Part shown: positions 35,780 to 44,763 of the stretch, piece by piece
Numbering within the stretch: the stretch's first letter is position 1
Layout: every line of letters starts with the position of its first letter
Origin: Streptomyces malaysiensis subsp. samsunensis
GTDB taxonomy: Bacteria > Actinomycetota > Actinomycetes > Streptomycetales > Streptomycetaceae
Assembly (NCBI RefSeq): GCF_024519315.1
Contig: NZ_JANIIC010000030.1
Span: forward strand, 1 to 64,000
Length of the DNA stretch: 64,000 nucleotides
Reading direction: 5' to 3'
Made by a program: the position numbers and the translations under genes
The notes under the pieces: generated by a model
The model's input: the letters and a program-made list of their open reading frames with translations, nothing else
Database searches by the model: none
Told to the model about the DNA's origin: nothing

Positions 35780-36165
35780 TACTCGACCTTCCTGTTTCCA
35801 GGCTGCTTCGATGAGTCCATGCCACAGGTGCCGGCGGTCGGCCACCTGCACGATAGGTCGGCGTCGGTGATTGCTTGGGCGAATCCGCCGACTCCGTCCC
35901 GGCACGCCGCCTGGATGCCGGGATGCTCGCGCCGCCAGGCGGTGACCGTGGTGGCCCTCCGGTCTGGCAGCACATCGATCCGCTCTCCCGTGGAGGCGTC
36001 GGTGATGATGGTGGCGTAACGGTGCCCCTTGCGCAGCGCGAACTCGTCGATCCCGACGACTTGAGGTGTTACGCGGGCGGAACGGGGATGCTCGGCGAGC
36101 GTCGCCGGTAACGCTCCGTCAGTCCCTCGGCCTGCTCGACGAACGTCACCTTTCTACAGGTGGGG
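35780..36165 (-). pseudogene. ISL3 family transposase remnant
   Basis: Minus frames read CRKVTFVEQAEGLTERYRRR, a deletion, VVGIDEFALRKGHRYATIIT, DASTGERIDVLPDRRATTVT and AWRREHPGIQAACRDGVGGF. GIDEFALRKGH carries the first catalytic Asp of ISL3 transposases and CRDxxGxF the second. About half of the protein is deleted between the first two blocks, and the C-terminus is lost. Confidence 0.8.
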
Positions 36166-36252
36166 GGCTGCGCAGTACCGCCGCCGTACGGACAGGTCGA
36201 TGACAACCGGGCGCCCGCCGACCGCCTCATCGGCGACGGGCGCGAGGTCCGG

Positions 36253-36576
36253 TAGTGGATCAGCGAGCACCCGGACGCGGATCTGTCCGTCGAGAGCCTC
36301 GCAGAGCGCGCCAGCCTCTCCCCTCGGCACTTTGCCCGTGCCTTCCAGATGGAGACCGGGACGACACCCGGCAGGTATGTCGAGCGTGTACGCCTGGAAC
36401 ACGCCTGGCGACTTCTCGAAGACACGGCCGATGGTGTGGGACAGATCTCCCGAGCCTGCGGATATGGCACGCCGGAGGCGATGCGCCGCGCCTTCGTCAA
36501 AGCTCTGGGCACCGCTCCTGCCGAATACTCCCGTCGCTTCAGCTCGCACTCACCGCTGTTCGCCCAGCCGTTGTAG
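36253..36576 (+). pseudogene. GlxA-type AraC regulator, C-terminal HTH fragment
   Basis: After a TAG codon at 36253-36255 (coordinates by frame), the plus frame reads WISEHPDADLSVESLAERAS, LSPRHFARAFQMETGTTPGR, YVERVRLEHAWRLLEDT and ISRACGYGTPEAMRRAFVKA. This is the two-helix-turn-helix AraC domain of GlxA/DJ-1-PfpI type regulators. The amidotransferase-like N-terminal domain is missing. Confidence 0.75.
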
Positions 36577-36864
36577 TCGCTGAGCACGGCCGGCTGGCGC
36601 GTCAGGGGCCATGGCTGGCTGCCAGAGCACCTTTGCTGGGGCACAGGCCGATCGGGGCCAGCGTTGTGGCTCCGCAGTGCAGCTTGTACACCCGGCCCTT
36701 CCAATCGAACGCACCCGAGCCATCGAAACCGCTCTCATCGCCGACGAGCAGCCCGCTGACGAGCGTGGCCTGCCGTATCCGCCCGATTTCCGGCGTGAGG
36801 GAACCCCAGTGGGCCGGGGATGCTCGGCGGAGCCTGTGGCGAACGCGCGTCTGTCATGCTAGCG

Positions 36865-37793
36865 TCAGCTCCCGAAGGTGCGCCGGTAGGCGGTGGGGGT
36901 GGTGTTCAGCGCGCGCCGGAAGTGCAGTCGCAGGTTGGCGGCTGTGCCTGGTCCGCAGTCACGTGCCACGCGGTCCACTGGGTGATCGGTGGTCTCCAGT
37001 AGTTCTCGCGCCAGGCCAAGGCGGGCGTCGAGTAGCCACTGCAATGGGGTCGTGCCGGTCTCCTCGGTGAACCGGCGCATGAGGGTGCGCTGTGAGAGGC
37101 CCGCGTGCCGGGCGAGCTGGCGTAGTGTGATCTGCTCGCCGAGGCGTTGCAGAGCCCATTCGCGAGTGTCGGACAGCGACGCGTCGTCGGCTACTGCGAC
37201 GGGGGCGGGCACGTACTGGGCTTGCCCGCCTTCGCGGTGTGGGGCGGTGACCAGGCCGCGGGCGATCCGGTTGGCCACTGCCGCGCCGAGGTCGCGGCGC
37301 ACGATGTGCAGACACAGGTCGATGCCGCAGCATCCTCCGGCCGAGGTGAGGACGTTGCCCTCGTCGACGTAGAGCACGTCGCGATCTACTGACACAGCAG
37401 GGAAAGCGCGGTCGAACTCATCGACGTACTGCCAGTGGGTGGTGGCACGCAGGCCGTCCAGCACACCTGCCGCGGCCAGCGCGAACGATCCCGTGCAGAT
37501 CGACACCATTCGCTTACCCTGCTCGTGTGCCTCGGCCAGCGCGGTGAGCATGGCTTCCGGCTGTCGACGGGGTGGCTCGGACCCCGGACGATCACGGTGT
37601 CAGCGGCGCCTACCTGTTCCAAGCCTCCGTCGGTGACTACCGCGAAGCCCCCGGTGGTGTGCACCTTCGCGTCGAAGGTGCACACGGTCGTCTGGTACGG
37701 GGTCTCCCGTGCGGAGAAGATCTGCGCTGGGATCGCCAGATCAAGGGGCGTGACCCCGTCCAGGGCCAGGATCGCGACCCGATGAACGCTCAT
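36865..37793 (-). pseudogene. GlxA family transcriptional regulator (DJ-1/PfpI plus AraC), one frameshift
   Basis: From ATG 37793 the frame encodes VHRVAILALDGVTPLDLAIP, AQIFSARETPYQTTVCTF and GFAVVTDGGLEQVGAADTVI. Near 37585 it shifts and continues MLTALAEAHEQGKRMVSICT, GSFALAAAGVLDGLRATTHW, then HTH helices ITLRQLARHAGLSQRTLMRR and VARDCGPGTAANLRLHFRRA. With the frame repaired it would be a normal 310-residue GlxA protein, all domains in order. It could be a recent mutation or sequencing error. Divergent from the HD-domain remnant at 37864. Confidence 0.8.
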
Positions 37794-37863
37794 GGCAAGA
37801 TCCTATCGAAGTCAGGCAATTTTGCCTATCGCCAGGTCAAAGCGTTGCCAGCAAGCTGAGGAC

Positions 37864-38430
37864 ATGACCAGGCCTACCTGTGAGGCGACCACCGAGGGGT
37901 TGGCCGACCTGATCACACCGCTGGCCGAGGCCGTGGTGGAGACGTCGTCGGTGTTCAACCACAACGTCCGCAGTCACCTGCTGGTGGCCGTCACCTCGAC
38001 CTGTCCGCGGGCACCGACTACAACGACGACCTGATGGTCTCCGTTCAAGCGATGCACGACCTCGGTGTCGCCACGGACAGCCCGAACAGTCAGCGATTCG
38101 AGGTCGAAGGCGTCGATCGCGCCGCCGCATTCCTCGTCGAACCCAGGGTGCCCACATCGGACGCCTATCGGGTGTGGCAGGCGATCGCTTTGCACACCTC
38201 GCCGGGCATCGCGCGGCACGCTGTGCGTGCTGGTCGGCGAAGGCGTCACTCTCGGCTTTGGCGGCCCGATGTACCACGTCGAGGCGGTCACCGACGAGCA
38301 AGCCGATGCCATGTGCGCCGTGTACCCGCGGCTGGACATGATCCGTTCGCACGAAGAATGCACCCCGCAACGCGAGGACTTCGTGCCGGACCAGGATGGA
38401 ACTTTTCTTCAGCTCGTCCCGCTGGGGCGA
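37864..38430 (+). pseudogene. HD-domain phosphohydrolase (cyanamide hydratase-like), frameshifted
   Basis: The start reads LADLITPLAEAVVETSSVFN and HNVRSHLL, then in a second frame AMHDLGVATDSPNSQRFEVE, GVDRAAAFLVEP and VWQAIALHTSPGIARH, and in a third LCVLVGEGVTLGFGGPMYHV and MCAVYPRLDMIRSHE. AMHDLG is the HD metal motif, and IALHTSPGIA is typical of the HD proteins often paired with GlxA regulators. At least two frameshifts; also homologous parts are missing. Confidence 0.75.
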
Positions 38431-38477
38431 CTGAGACTCCCCCACCCACGACTCAGTAACAACAATTGGAAACGCCT

Positions 38478-38790
38478 CAATGACCATCCACACTGTCGAG
38501 ATCCCCGAGGACTCCGAAGTCTTCGGAAAACCGTCAGCGCCTTCGCGGACTTCGGCTGCTCCGCCGCCGTTCGCTCGCACGGGCATCTGTCCATAGCCGG
38601 CACGGTCGGTCGCCGAGCCGACGGCACCATCCCTGACGACATCCGGCACCTGCCCGGCTTCTCCAAGATCAAGGCGCGCCTGATCGACCCTCTCTACCCG
38701 ACCTGGTCACTGATCGGCGTCAGTGGTCTGGCCAACCCCGGGCTGCTCGTCGAAATCCGCGCCACCGCCGCCTACCCCGACGCAGCCTGA
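38478..38790 (+). pseudogene. RidA/YjgF family protein, internally rearranged
   Basis: The frame reads GHLSIAGTVGRRADGTIPDD, then an unrelated stretch (RHLPGFSKIKARLIDPLYP), then WSLIGVSGLANPGLLVEI. The two ends are the conserved RidA strands (SGQVG and VAGLAxPxxxVEIE); the middle, including the residues that form the trimer cleft, is missing or replaced. It follows the HD remnant. Confidence 0.6.
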
Positions 38791-38857
38791 CAGGCCGCCG
38801 TTCCTGGGCCCTGAACCCTGAGTCCAAGAACGGGTAATCACCTACTTGGAACTCCCC

Positions 38858-40117
38858 ATGAAGACCCTCCAGCGTCCGGATCATCGCAGCCTCCTGTTGC
38901 TGGCCTCGATCATCATCTCCTTCCTGGCCTCCTCCAGCGCACCCACGCCGCTCTACGCCACATACGCCGACCAATGGCATTTCTCGCCGATAACAACCAC
39001 CATCGTCTTCGGCACGTACGCCATCGCCGTCCTGTCCGCGCTACTCGTGCTCGGCAGGGCATCCGACCATCTCGGTCGCAAAACGGTGCTTCTGGGCGCG
39101 CTGGCGTTGCAGACCGTCGCCATGGTCGCGTTCAGCGAAGCCAACGACATCGGAGCCCTGTTCGCCGGGCGGATCCTGCAAGGAGTCGCGACCGGCAGCG
39201 CATTGGGCACACTCGGCGCGGCGATGCTGGACATCGACCGCGAACGCGGCACACGCGCCAACGCAGTCGCCCCCGGACTGGGGACCGGGATCGGCGCCTT
39301 GCTCTCTGGACTGATCGTCCAGTATCTGCCGGCACCCACCCGGCTCGTCTACGTCGTGTTCATCGGGGTCTTCGCCGTGCAGGCCCTCGGCGTGGCGCTG
39401 CTTCCGCGAACCACCGCCCGCAGGCACGGACTGCGTGCCGCTCTCGTACCCGAACTCGTGGTGCCCCGGCACCTGCGGCGTACTCTCCTCGCGGTGGCAC
39501 CGGTGCTGTTCGCCGTGTGGTCGCTCGGTGGCTTCTACGGATCACTCGCCCCGGCCCTGGCCCAGCAACTGTCAGGCACAGGCTCCGTGGTGATCGGTGG
39601 TCTTGGACTGTTCGTGCTCACCGTGGTGTCGTCCGTCACTACCGTCGCCTTCGCCCGCACGCCCGCCAGGACTGTGATGTTCCTGGGAACCGCGCTACTC
39701 GTGCTCGGCTCGCTCGGGACCTTGGTGGCTGTCGAAGCGTCTTCGGTCACTGGATTTTTTGCCAGCACTTTCGTCTCCGGGATCGGTTTCGGTGCGGGAT
39801 TCCAGGGCGGGATGCGCACCGTCGTGCCACTGGTTGCGGAACACGAGCGCGCAGGGGTCCTTTCCTCGATCTACGTGATCTGCTACCTGGGCATGGGCCT
39901 GCCCGCCATCGTCGCCGGGATCCTCGTCGTGCACGGAGGTGGCCTGCCATCCGCGACTCGGGACTACTCATTGTTCGAAGTCGCGTTCGCGGTCGCGACA
40001 CTGATCACTCTCCTACGCACCAGGGATACGAGACACCCCACAGACGTGACGTGCCCCGCTCACCAGGACGTCCGCTGTGCACTTTGCACTGAGACGCCTT
40101 CCGCTCTCCGAACGTGA
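38858..40117 (+). CDS. MFS transporter
   Basis: A 419-residue protein with about twelve hydrophobic segments. The loop between helices 2 and 3 has GRASDHLGRK, the MFS motif A variant, and GRILQGVATGSALGTLGAAM resembles motif C-like drug:H+ antiporters. Clustered Ala/Gly helices follow through VEVAFAVATLI. The start ATG 38858 has GGA 11 nt upstream; a TTG at 38846 in frame would add four residues. It probably exports a small molecule. Neighbouring GlxA/HD/RidA remnants suggest a former detoxification cassette. Confidence 0.9.
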   Translation: MKTLQRPDHRSLLLLASIIISFLASSSAPTPLYATYADQWHFSPITTTIVFGTYAIAVLSALLVLGRASDHLGRKTVLLGALALQTVAMVAFSEANDIGALFAGRILQGVATGSALGTLGAAMLDIDRERGTRANAVAPGLGTGIGALLSGLIVQYLPAPTRLVYVVFIGVFAVQALGVALLPRTTARRHGLRAALVPELVVPRHLRRTLLAVAPVLFAVWSLGGFYGSLAPALAQQLSGTGSVVIGGLGLFVLTVVSSVTTVAFARTPARTVMFLGTALLVLGSLGTLVAVEASSVTGFFASTFVSGIGFGAGFQGGMRTVVPLVAEHERAGVLSSIYVICYLGMGLPAIVAGILVVHGGGLPSATRDYSLFEVAFAVATLITLLRTRDTRHPTDVTCPAHQDVRCALCTETPSALRT

Positions 40118-40167
40118 TCGTTTGGTTTGGGCTGGGTGGGCATGAACTCCTGCTGGCGGCGGGAGAG

Positions 40168-40449
40168 ATGGGAAGGTACGTCCGCTCGCGTCGCTCGTGG
40201 AGGTGGCTGGTGCCGTCGGTGCTTGGTCTGCTGGAGGCCCGGGAGAAGAAGGTGCTGGAAGTCGCGCGGCTGCGGGAGGAGGCCGAGCGGGTGCAGGCCG
40301 CGCTCGGCGACGCGGAACGCGCACTTCAGCGTCTTGCGGATGCCCGTGCAACGGTGGCCGAGGTGCTGGCCGAGCCGTCTTCCGCGGTTGCGGAGCCGGT
40401 GGGAAGCGCGGTGGCGGGGGCGGTGGTGCCGGACGGGTCGAGGGCATGA
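40168..40449 (+). CDS. short coiled-coil hypothetical protein
   Basis: A 93-residue protein from ATG 40168 after GGGAGAG. A basic head (MGRYVRSRRSWRWLVPSVLG) is followed by a clear coiled coil (LEAREKKVLEVARLREEAER, VQAALGDAERALQRLADARA) and an Ala/Val-rich tail. Its stop overlaps the start of the next gene (ATGA). I recall similar protein pairs in Streptomyces genomes next to insertion sequences, function unknown. Confidence 0.6.
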   Translation: MGRYVRSRRSWRWLVPSVLGLLEAREKKVLEVARLREEAERVQAALGDAERALQRLADARATVAEVLAEPSSAVAEPVGSAVAGAVVPDGSRA

Positions 40450-40679
40450 CAGCGTCGGTCCTGGCGCCGGACTGTCAGCGGATCGTGTCGGTGCTGTTGG
40501 CGTCGGATGCGGGCCGGGAGGGCATGCGCTGCCAGCAGCTGGCCATGGCCCTGGACCTGGAAGCGGTCCCGGCGAAGGTCGAGGGACTTCGGTCGAAGGC
40601 GAAACGCCTGGTGGAGCGGGGGCGGGCCCAGCAGGTGCGGCCGGGGGTGTTCACCGCTTTCGCGGGACCGGCCGACTGA
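40446..40679 (+). CDS. small winged-helix-like hypothetical protein
   Basis: A 77-residue protein coupled by ATGA to the coiled-coil gene. It reads CQRIVSVLLASDAGREGMRC, QQLAMALDLEAVPAKVEGLR and SKAKRLVERGRAQQVRPGVF, a helix-turn-helix with a C-terminal strand pair. It may bind DNA together with the coiled-coil partner. The end overlaps the convergent IS5 remnant. Confidence 0.6.
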   Translation: MTASVLAPDCQRIVSVLLASDAGREGMRCQQLAMALDLEAVPAKVEGLRSKAKRLVERGRAQQVRPGVFTAFAGPAD

Positions 40680-41250
40680 AGGGACCCGGGCGGCGTCCGG
40701 CCGGACGGCCGTTCATGAGCATGGTCATGGACCACAGCACCATGGCCTCGTGCATGGCGGGCAGCGTCTCGTGGTCACGCACCAGTCGACGCGAACGCAT
40801 CAGCCAGCTCAGGGTTCTCTCCACCACCCACCTGCGTGGCAGTACCACGAACCCGGTGGTGTCGTCGGTGCGTTTCACGATCTCGAGGATGAGACGGAGC
40901 TTCTCGGCTGCCCAGCCGACCAAGCTGCCGGTATAACCGCCGTCGGCCCACACCAGGCGGACGGAGAAGTACAACTCGCGCAGCCGCTCCAGCAGGGGGA
41001 CCGCGGCGTCGCGGTCCTGCACGCTCGCTGCGGTCACAACCACGGCCAGGACCAGGGCGAGGCAGTCCACCGCCTACCTCTTGCGGCCGCCCACCTTCTT
41101 CCCGCCGTCCCACCCGGACGTCGAGCGCGGGATGTTCGCGGCCGCCCGCACCGACTGCGAGTCCACGATGGCGGCCGTCGGGTCCGGCGAACGGCCCTCC
41201 TTCTGGCGCACCTTGTCGCGCAGTCGGTCGTGGAGCTCAGTGAGCATCGG
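40651..41250 (-). pseudogene. IS5 family transposase, C-terminal two-thirds
   Basis: Minus frames read LTELHDRLRDKVRQKEGRSP, DPTAAIVDSQSVRAAANI, GWDGGKKVGGRKR, then (after a stop and deletion) LALVLAVVVTAASVQDRDAA, VRLVWADGGYTGSLVGWAAE, TGFVVLPRRWVVERTLSWLM. DSQSV and WADGGY carry the first two catalytic aspartates and RRWVVERTL-W the last region. The frame between KVGGRKR and LALVLAV is damaged. The N-terminus is joined to the Met/His-rich loop of a membrane protein. Confidence 0.85.
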
Positions 41251-41764
41251 CAGCGTGAACATCGAGCTCAGCGTCATCGCGTGCCCACCGTGGCCCGCCA
41301 TGCCAGCCATGCCAGCCATGCCAGCCATGCGTGACGGGGAGGGCCCGGTCCGGATCGATGTGCGCCTGCCGCAGGATCCGCGCCGCGCTGTCCGGTGTCA
41401 GATGCGCCGCATGGCCACCGCACAGGAACCGTTCGGCCAGCGCCACCACATGGTTGGAACGGTTGGCCAGAGCGGGGGCCGTGGAGCCCTGGCCGAGGGA
41501 GAAGATCAGGTGCAGACCGAACTGACCGGCCAGCAGAGCGAGCGCGATGCCGGGCAGCGACCGATCCCGTCCGGCCAGGGGACCCACGAGGCACAGCACC
41601 GCGGCCCAGCCGGCCGCCAGGGACCACAGGGAGACCCCGGTGCCCGAGGCGAGCACGTGTCCGCCCGCGGACAGCGCCACGCACACCGCTGAGAACACCG
41701 AGGCTCTCAGCAGTCTCAGATCGGCGGCAGCTCGTACTGGGACGTTCATGGCAGCCGCCGTCAT
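41251..41764 (-). pseudogene. Met/His-rich polytopic membrane protein, frameshifted and cut by IS5
   Basis: From ATG 41764 the frame has three hydrophobic segments (FSAVCVALSAGGHVLA, LWSLAAGWAAVLCLVGPLAG, GIALALLAGQFGLHLIFSL) and ANRSNHVVALAERFLCGGHA. Near 41333 it shifts into the frame MAGMAGMAGMAGHGGHAMTL and SSMFTLPML, which continues a fourth segment in relatives next to copper-handling genes. The IS5 piece begins within that helix. Cys/His and Met-rich loops hint at metal-linked function, unproven. Confidence 0.65.
41299..41330. repeat. Tandem 9-bp repeat CATGCCAGC
   Basis: Three full copies and a partial fourth. In the minus frame each unit encodes Met-Ala-Gly. Length change by unit would keep the frame; the frameshift lies just outside the array. 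Confidence 0.8.
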
Positions 41765-41833
41765 CCCAGCCGCCCAAGAACCGGCGGATGCCGGGGGTGG
41801 CCGTCGACGCGGACGGTTCCGGACCTGGTTGAT

Positions 41834-42190
41834 CGAGTCGGCCTGCTCGACCCGCTCGTCACGCCGTCCGACGTCCAGGACCGTGACGCTGCCCGTGTTC
41901 TACTGACCCGCCTTCACGCCGAGCACCCCGAGATCGTGCTGGTCTGGGCGGGCAATGGCTACGGCGGAGACGAGTTCAGGACCTGGGCCCAGGCCACCCT
42001 CGGCATCACCGTCAAGGCCGTCTCCCGGCCCAAGGACGTCAAGGACTTCGTCTTGTTGCCCAAACGCTGGGTGGTTGAACGGTCGAATTCGTGGCCGATG
42101 CGGGCCCGCCGCAATGCGAGGCACGGCGGGTCATGAGGGTGATGAAGCTCCACTGGACGTGGGCTTGGGCGCGGCACATGACACTGCTCA
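41834..42190 (+). pseudogene. IS5 family transposase fragment (IS112-like)
   Basis: Plus frames give VTPSDVQDRDAARVLLTRLH, VLVWAGNGYGGDEFRTWAQ and TVKAVSRPKDVKDFVLLPKR, then WVVERSNSWPMRARRNARHG. VWAxxGY and RRWVVERS are the second and third catalytic regions of IS5 transposases. N- and C-terminal parts are absent. Confidence 0.8.
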
Positions 42191-42289
42191 ACGCCTGAAT
42201 GGCCAAGCGGGCGTTGCAAGGTCTCTCCCCGGTGTTACCGCGATCCACTGGCTGGCCCGGGACGAAGAGATCGCTGCGACAGTCACCAC

Positions 42290-42645
42290 CGATTTCCTCA
42301 AGCGACCCGGACACCGTTCAGGAGTTGGTGCGAACTGCCGGGACGCGCTGGGCGATCAAAGAGTGCTTCCTGGCCGCGAAGAACGAGTGCGATTCGGACC
42401 AGTACGCAGACCGTCGCTACGTGGGCTGGTACCGGCACATCACTTCGGCCATGCTCGCGCACGCCTTGCTGGCGGCCATGGCGCACCAGGACCGGGGAAA
42501 GGGGGCGGCGCCGGTGGGAGAGCCGGGGCAATCGAGTTCACAGTGGCGGGGTTTCGGCTGATTGATCGGGAACTGTGTCTGCCTGAGTACTGGACTGGTG
42601 GTCGAGCCCGCTGCGAGGTTGCGTATGTCCCGGCTGAGCAAAGGC
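42290..42645 (+). pseudogene. IS701 family transposase pieces in shuffled order
   Basis: First comes a C-terminal piece: LVRTAGTRWAIKECFLAAKN, RRYVGWYRHITSAMLAHALL. Directly after it, in another frame (about 42557-42645), lies a middle piece: LIDRELCLPEYWTGGRARCE, VAYVPAEQ. In intact IS701 proteins the middle piece precedes the C-terminal one, so DNA has been rearranged. Confidence 0.8.
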
Positions 42646-42656
42646 CAGTCCGCCGG

Positions 42657-43262
42657 TTATGTGGCGGTGGCGCCCAACAGGAGGTCGAAGGCGTCATTCG
42701 CCTCGCGGAGCACCGCCGTCGCGTCGTGGCTGCCGAGGCGCCACGCCGCCTGGTAGCAGGCGACGGTCAACTGGGCGGCGAGGACGGCGGTGGCTGGCGG
42801 GGTGCCGTGGTCGATCAGGTGTTTCTCGAGGAGGTCGGCGTAGTGCCGGGTCTTGCGGGTGTGGCGGTCTTCGAGCTCGGGGTGCTGCTTGACCAGACGG
42901 TGGTAAACCGCGTAGTGGCCGGGGTTGCGGGCGGCCTCGGTGCAGATCGCGAGCAGCAACCGCCGAGATGTGGCCAGTGCCTGCGCGAGATCCTGGAGCG
43001 GCTCGGTGGGCGCATCGCGCATGGCCGCGGTGAGCGCGCGCAGGAAGTCGTCCTCGGTGGAGAAGACGACTTCCTGCTTGTCGCCGAAGTAGCGGAAGAA
43101 GGTGGTGCGGCCGATCTCGGCCCGCTGGGCGATCTCGTCCACGGTGACGACATCGAACCCCCGCTCCATGAAGAGCGCGAAGGCCGTCTCGATGATCCGT
43201 TCCCGGGTCTGGCGGCGTTTGCGGTCCCGCAATGACTCCACCGGAAACTTGTTCGCGCTCAT
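42657..43262 (-). CDS. TetR/AcrR family transcriptional regulator
   Basis: A 201-residue protein. The HTH is in RERIIETAFALFMERGFDVV and DEIAQRAEIGRTTFFRYFGD (about residues 19-61), followed by a helical ligand domain (QDLAQALATSRRLLLAICTE). ATG 43262 overlaps the stop of the SDR gene (ATGA), so it is made from the same transcript. It probably represses this operon at the palindrome 44233-44245. The 3' end abuts IS701 debris but is intact. Confidence 0.9.
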   Translation of the reverse strand: MSANKFPVESLRDRKRRQTRERIIETAFALFMERGFDVVTVDEIAQRAEIGRTTFFRYFGDKQEVVFSTEDDFLRALTAAMRDAPTEPLQDLAQALATSRRLLLAICTEAARNPGHYAVYHRLVKQHPELEDRHTRKTRHYADLLEKHLIDHGTPPATAVLAAQLTVACYQAAWRLGSHDATAVLREANDAFDLLLGATAT

Positions 43263-44203
43263 TCGTCCAGGATATCCGCTCGTTCCGCCCGGCGGTCAGC
43301 GTCGGCGAGGCGGGCGGCCTCGCGCCACAGCTCCTCCTCGCGGGCCTCGTCGTGCGACTCCGGCGACGACGGCACGTGGCGGCCGCGATCGAGGTAGGAC
43401 CCGGTCCGAGCGGTCAGCCCGGTCAGGATCGTCTCAGCGAGCCGCGCGCCCGCCTGCTGCGGCGTCATGCCCCGGCCGAGGAATCGCTGAAGCTGGAAGA
43501 ATCCGTTGAGCACGCCCCGCACGGGCCCCGGGGCGTGGCGGAAGAAATCGGTGCCCGCGACGAGCGCAGGGTTGTAGGAGTAGACGCCGACGCTCTCGGG
43601 CAGGCGGCGGGCCAGCGCGTGGGCCAGGTAGATGACGCCGAGTTTGCTGGTCGCGTACGCCCGCCCGGCCTCCCGCGCGCCACCGGCACGAGGCGTGGCC
43701 AGTCGTTCCGGCGTCTCCCAGCGCGGCGGCGGCGTGGCGCCGAGCGTATAGCGGAACTGCCCGAAGTGGCAGTCGCTTGAGGTAAGCACGATCCAGCCCG
43801 GACCGGTAAACCGGGGCAGCAGCTCCCTGACGAGCAGGTAGTGGGACAGCACATTGACCCCGAAGGTCATCTCGTACCCGTCCGTGGTGCGTTTCTCGGT
43901 CGTCGTGACCGTCAGGCCGGCGTTGCCGAGATAGCCACCCAGCGGCGGCAGGTACCCGGTGTCGAGCCCACGCAGAATCTCCTCCACCGCCCGCCTGATC
44001 TCGGCGAGCGAAGCAAGATCACAGTCCACGCCTGTGACCGCGGAAGCGCCGGTGGCCTGGGTGAGTTCCGCAGCGAGGCGCTCGCCGCCGCGGCGAGCCA
44101 GCACGACGTAGTGGTCCTGCGGCCGTTCCCGGATCAGCAACTCGACGGTCTCGCGGCCGAAGCCGCGGGTCACGCCGGTCAACACGATGGTCCGGCTATC
44201 CAT
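43259..44203 (-). CDS. SDR family oxidoreductase (protochlorophyllide reductase/retinol dehydrogenase-like)
   Basis: A 314-residue SDR. The nucleotide motif is TGVTRGFGRE at about residues 8-17, then YLGNAGLTVTT and a catalytic AYATSKLGVIYLAHALAR. The length and the Tyr-x3-Lys spacing fit the protochlorophyllide-reductase/RDH-like branch acting on lipophilic ketones or aldehydes. ATG 44203 follows GAGGAG. First gene of an operon with a TetR gene, 30 nt below a palindrome. Confidence 0.9.
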   Translation of the reverse strand: MDSRTIVLTGVTRGFGRETVELLIRERPQDHYVVLARRGGERLAAELTQATGASAVTGVDCDLASLAEIRRAVEEILRGLDTGYLPPLGGYLGNAGLTVTTTEKRTTDGYEMTFGVNVLSHYLLVRELLPRFTGPGWIVLTSSDCHFGQFRYTLGATPPPRWETPERLATPRAGGAREAGRAYATSKLGVIYLAHALARRLPESVGVYSYNPALVAGTDFFRHAPGPVRGVLNGFFQLQRFLGRGMTPQQAGARLAETILTGLTARTGSYLDRGRHVPSSPESHDEAREEELWREAARLADADRRAERADILDE

Positions 44204-44232
44204 GGCAGACTCCTCGGTATCAAGTTCCAAGT

Positions 44233-44245
44233 GGTACTTAGTACC
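44233..44245. promoter_or_regulatory. TetR operator of SDR-TetR operon
   Basis: A perfect palindrome with arms GGTACT and AGTACC around a single T, 30 nt upstream of the SDR start. Its position and symmetry fit binding by the TetR protein encoded second in the operon. Confidence 0.7.
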
Positions 44246-44250
44246 GTAAC

Positions 44251-44757
44251 ATGCCATGGTTCACTTCCACATCGAGCGACGAAACCGCGGCTGACACGCT
44301 GGCACGCATTTCCAGGCTCGAATGGATCTACATCCGCGGCGTGTACTTCCCGGCCACGAGGCGTGTGCGGGACCCCGCGAACTGGTACCCGAGCTTCAAG
44401 GCGGCGATCGACGGGCTGACCGACAGGAAGCGCAAGGGCCAGGTCCTCACGGTGGGTGTGCTGTCGGACGACTCCGACGAGCACGTGGTCGGCCCGGACA
44501 TGCGGCTCGGCGACGTTGTGACGCGGCCGCACATCACGGTGCCGATCTGGGACCTGACCCGCCAGGCCGGGACGGCTGCGGGGGAGGCCGCCGATGCCCG
44601 GTGGCCGCCCACCCCGCCCGCCCCCGCGAAGGGCTGCCTGTGGGGTCGGGGCGGTTGCAGCGGCCGTTCTGAGGGGCGGCTGTGGTCCAAGCCGCTCCGT
44701 CGCGGCGACTACGCGCCGGACCGGGCCGTGGTCGAACGCCCAGGCGAGGCCGGGTGA
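44251..44757 (+). CDS. RusA-like crossover junction resolvase family protein, altered C-terminus
   Basis: A 168-residue frame. The block LEWIYIRGVYFPA, DPANWYPSFKAAIDGLTD and VGVLSDDSDEHVVGPDMRLG matches the RusA-like phage and integrative-element proteins, where the DDD/HVxGPDM region carries metal-binding aspartates. Such enzymes cut Holliday junctions during phage recombination. After about residue 110 the sequence becomes Pro/Gly/Arg-rich and unlike the family, so the C-terminus may be altered. It and the next gene look like the remains of a prophage or integrative element. Confidence 0.6.
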   Translation: MPWFTSTSSDETAADTLARISRLEWIYIRGVYFPATRRVRDPANWYPSFKAAIDGLTDRKRKGQVLTVGVLSDDSDEHVVGPDMRLGDVVTRPHITVPIWDLTRQAGTAAGEAADARWPPTPPAPAKGCLWGRGGCSGRSEGRLWSKPLRRGDYAPDRAVVERPGEAG

Positions 44758-44763
44758 CCGCTG

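Noticed and set aside
41299..41330. Tandem repeat as a possible CRISPR
   Set aside because: Units of 9 bp without spacers inside a coding frame.
41955..43235. 426-codon plus frame
   Set aside because: Mostly antisense to the TetR gene; only the short IS701 piece at 42557-42645 within it is meaningful.
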